Shown here: positions 63,920 through 64,000 of the stretch, one piece after another | Layout: each line of letters opens with the position of its first letter | Position numbering within the stretch: the first letter of the stretch is position 1 | Origin: CAYZFD01 sp964477735 | GTDB lineage: Bacteria > Bacteroidota > Bacteroidia > Flavobacteriales > Flavobacteriaceae | Length of the DNA: 64,000 bases | Direction of reading: 5' to 3' | Assembly: GCA_964477735.1 (NCBI GenBank) | Contig: CAYZFD010000005.1 | Location: forward strand, 1-64,000 | Position numbers and translations under genes: made by a program | The notes under the pieces: model-generated | Seen by the model: the letters and a program-made list of their open reading frames with translations, nothing else | Told to the model about the DNA's origin: nothing | Databases searched by the model: none

Positions 63920-64000
63920 TTAATTCGAGTGAAATTCATTTTGCGCTTGTTGCCAGCATGCTGTTGCGATTTCTTTATAAAGCAGGGCTTGTTGCCAACG
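63920..64000 (-). CDS. C-terminal end of an unknown gene entering from the right edge
   Basis: From the edge, 26 codons read open before a TAA at 63920-63922, 11 bp ahead of the GH78-like ATG, a spacing like the other genes here. The visible tail contains WQQALLYKEIA and WQQAQNEF, an imperfect helical repeat. Nothing more can be said about the product. Confidence 0.5.
   Translation of the reverse strand, partial: RWQQALLYKEIATACWQQAQNEFHSN

Overview
The window reads as part of a very large pectin-type polysaccharide utilization locus (PUL) from a Bacteroidota genome, most likely a Flavobacteriaceae-like bacterium. The grounds are a tandem SusC/SusD pair, many type I and type II signal peptides with Bacteroidota lipoboxes, AT-rich DNA, tightly packed genes without strong Shine-Dalgarno sites, and the types of lyase and hydrolase encoded. 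I saw no rRNA, tRNA, insertion sequence, integrase or CRISPR array. No stretch above 300 bp lacks a gene; the largest gap is the divergent spacer at 39508-39750.

Layout. A leftward operon starts with susC (39507) and susD. It continues through two PL1 pectate-lyase-like proteins flanking a DUF3826 protein, a beta-helix/TIM-barrel fusion, GH140-like, GH28, GH43-like, a BNR propeller, GH78, an esterase with an STN-like domain, GH95, an (alpha/alpha)6 glycosidase, another GH78, a sialidase-like/epimerase-like fusion, a GH67/GH115-like protein, GH2 with malectin, and a GH2 that runs off the left edge. A short rightward pair (39751-42206) encodes a DapA/NanA-family aldolase and an SSS sodium symporter. 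A second leftward operon enters from the right edge: a gene tail, a GH78-like protein, two unassigned five-bladed propellers, LacZ-type GH2, GH106, an SGNH esterase, a DUF5703-like protein, PL1 with a fibronectin-like module, GH127 and finally L-fucose isomerase.

How the parts may work together. SusCD captures and imports oligosaccharides. PL1 and GH28 enzymes cut galacturonan backbone. Four predicted rhamnosidases (three GH78-type, one GH106), GH2, GH43-like, GH95, GH127 and GH140-like exo-enzymes and two esterases strip complex side chains. FucI, the aldolase and the symporter handle released L-fucose-type sugars and 2-keto-3-deoxy acids. The combination GH140 + GH95 + GH106 + GH78 + GH127 + GH2 + GH28 + PL1 + esterase resembles the known rhamnogalacturonan-II toolkit of Bacteroides thetaiotaomicron. 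That is an inference from family content; RG-I or arabinogalactan-decorated pectin remain alternatives.

Odd points. A 100-N gap inside one GH78 gene is flanked by an exact 55-bp duplication, so the gene is probably intact. An uncharacterised accessory domain is shared by two otherwise unrelated proteins 55 kb apart. Several catalytic-looking proteins have no family I can name with certainty.
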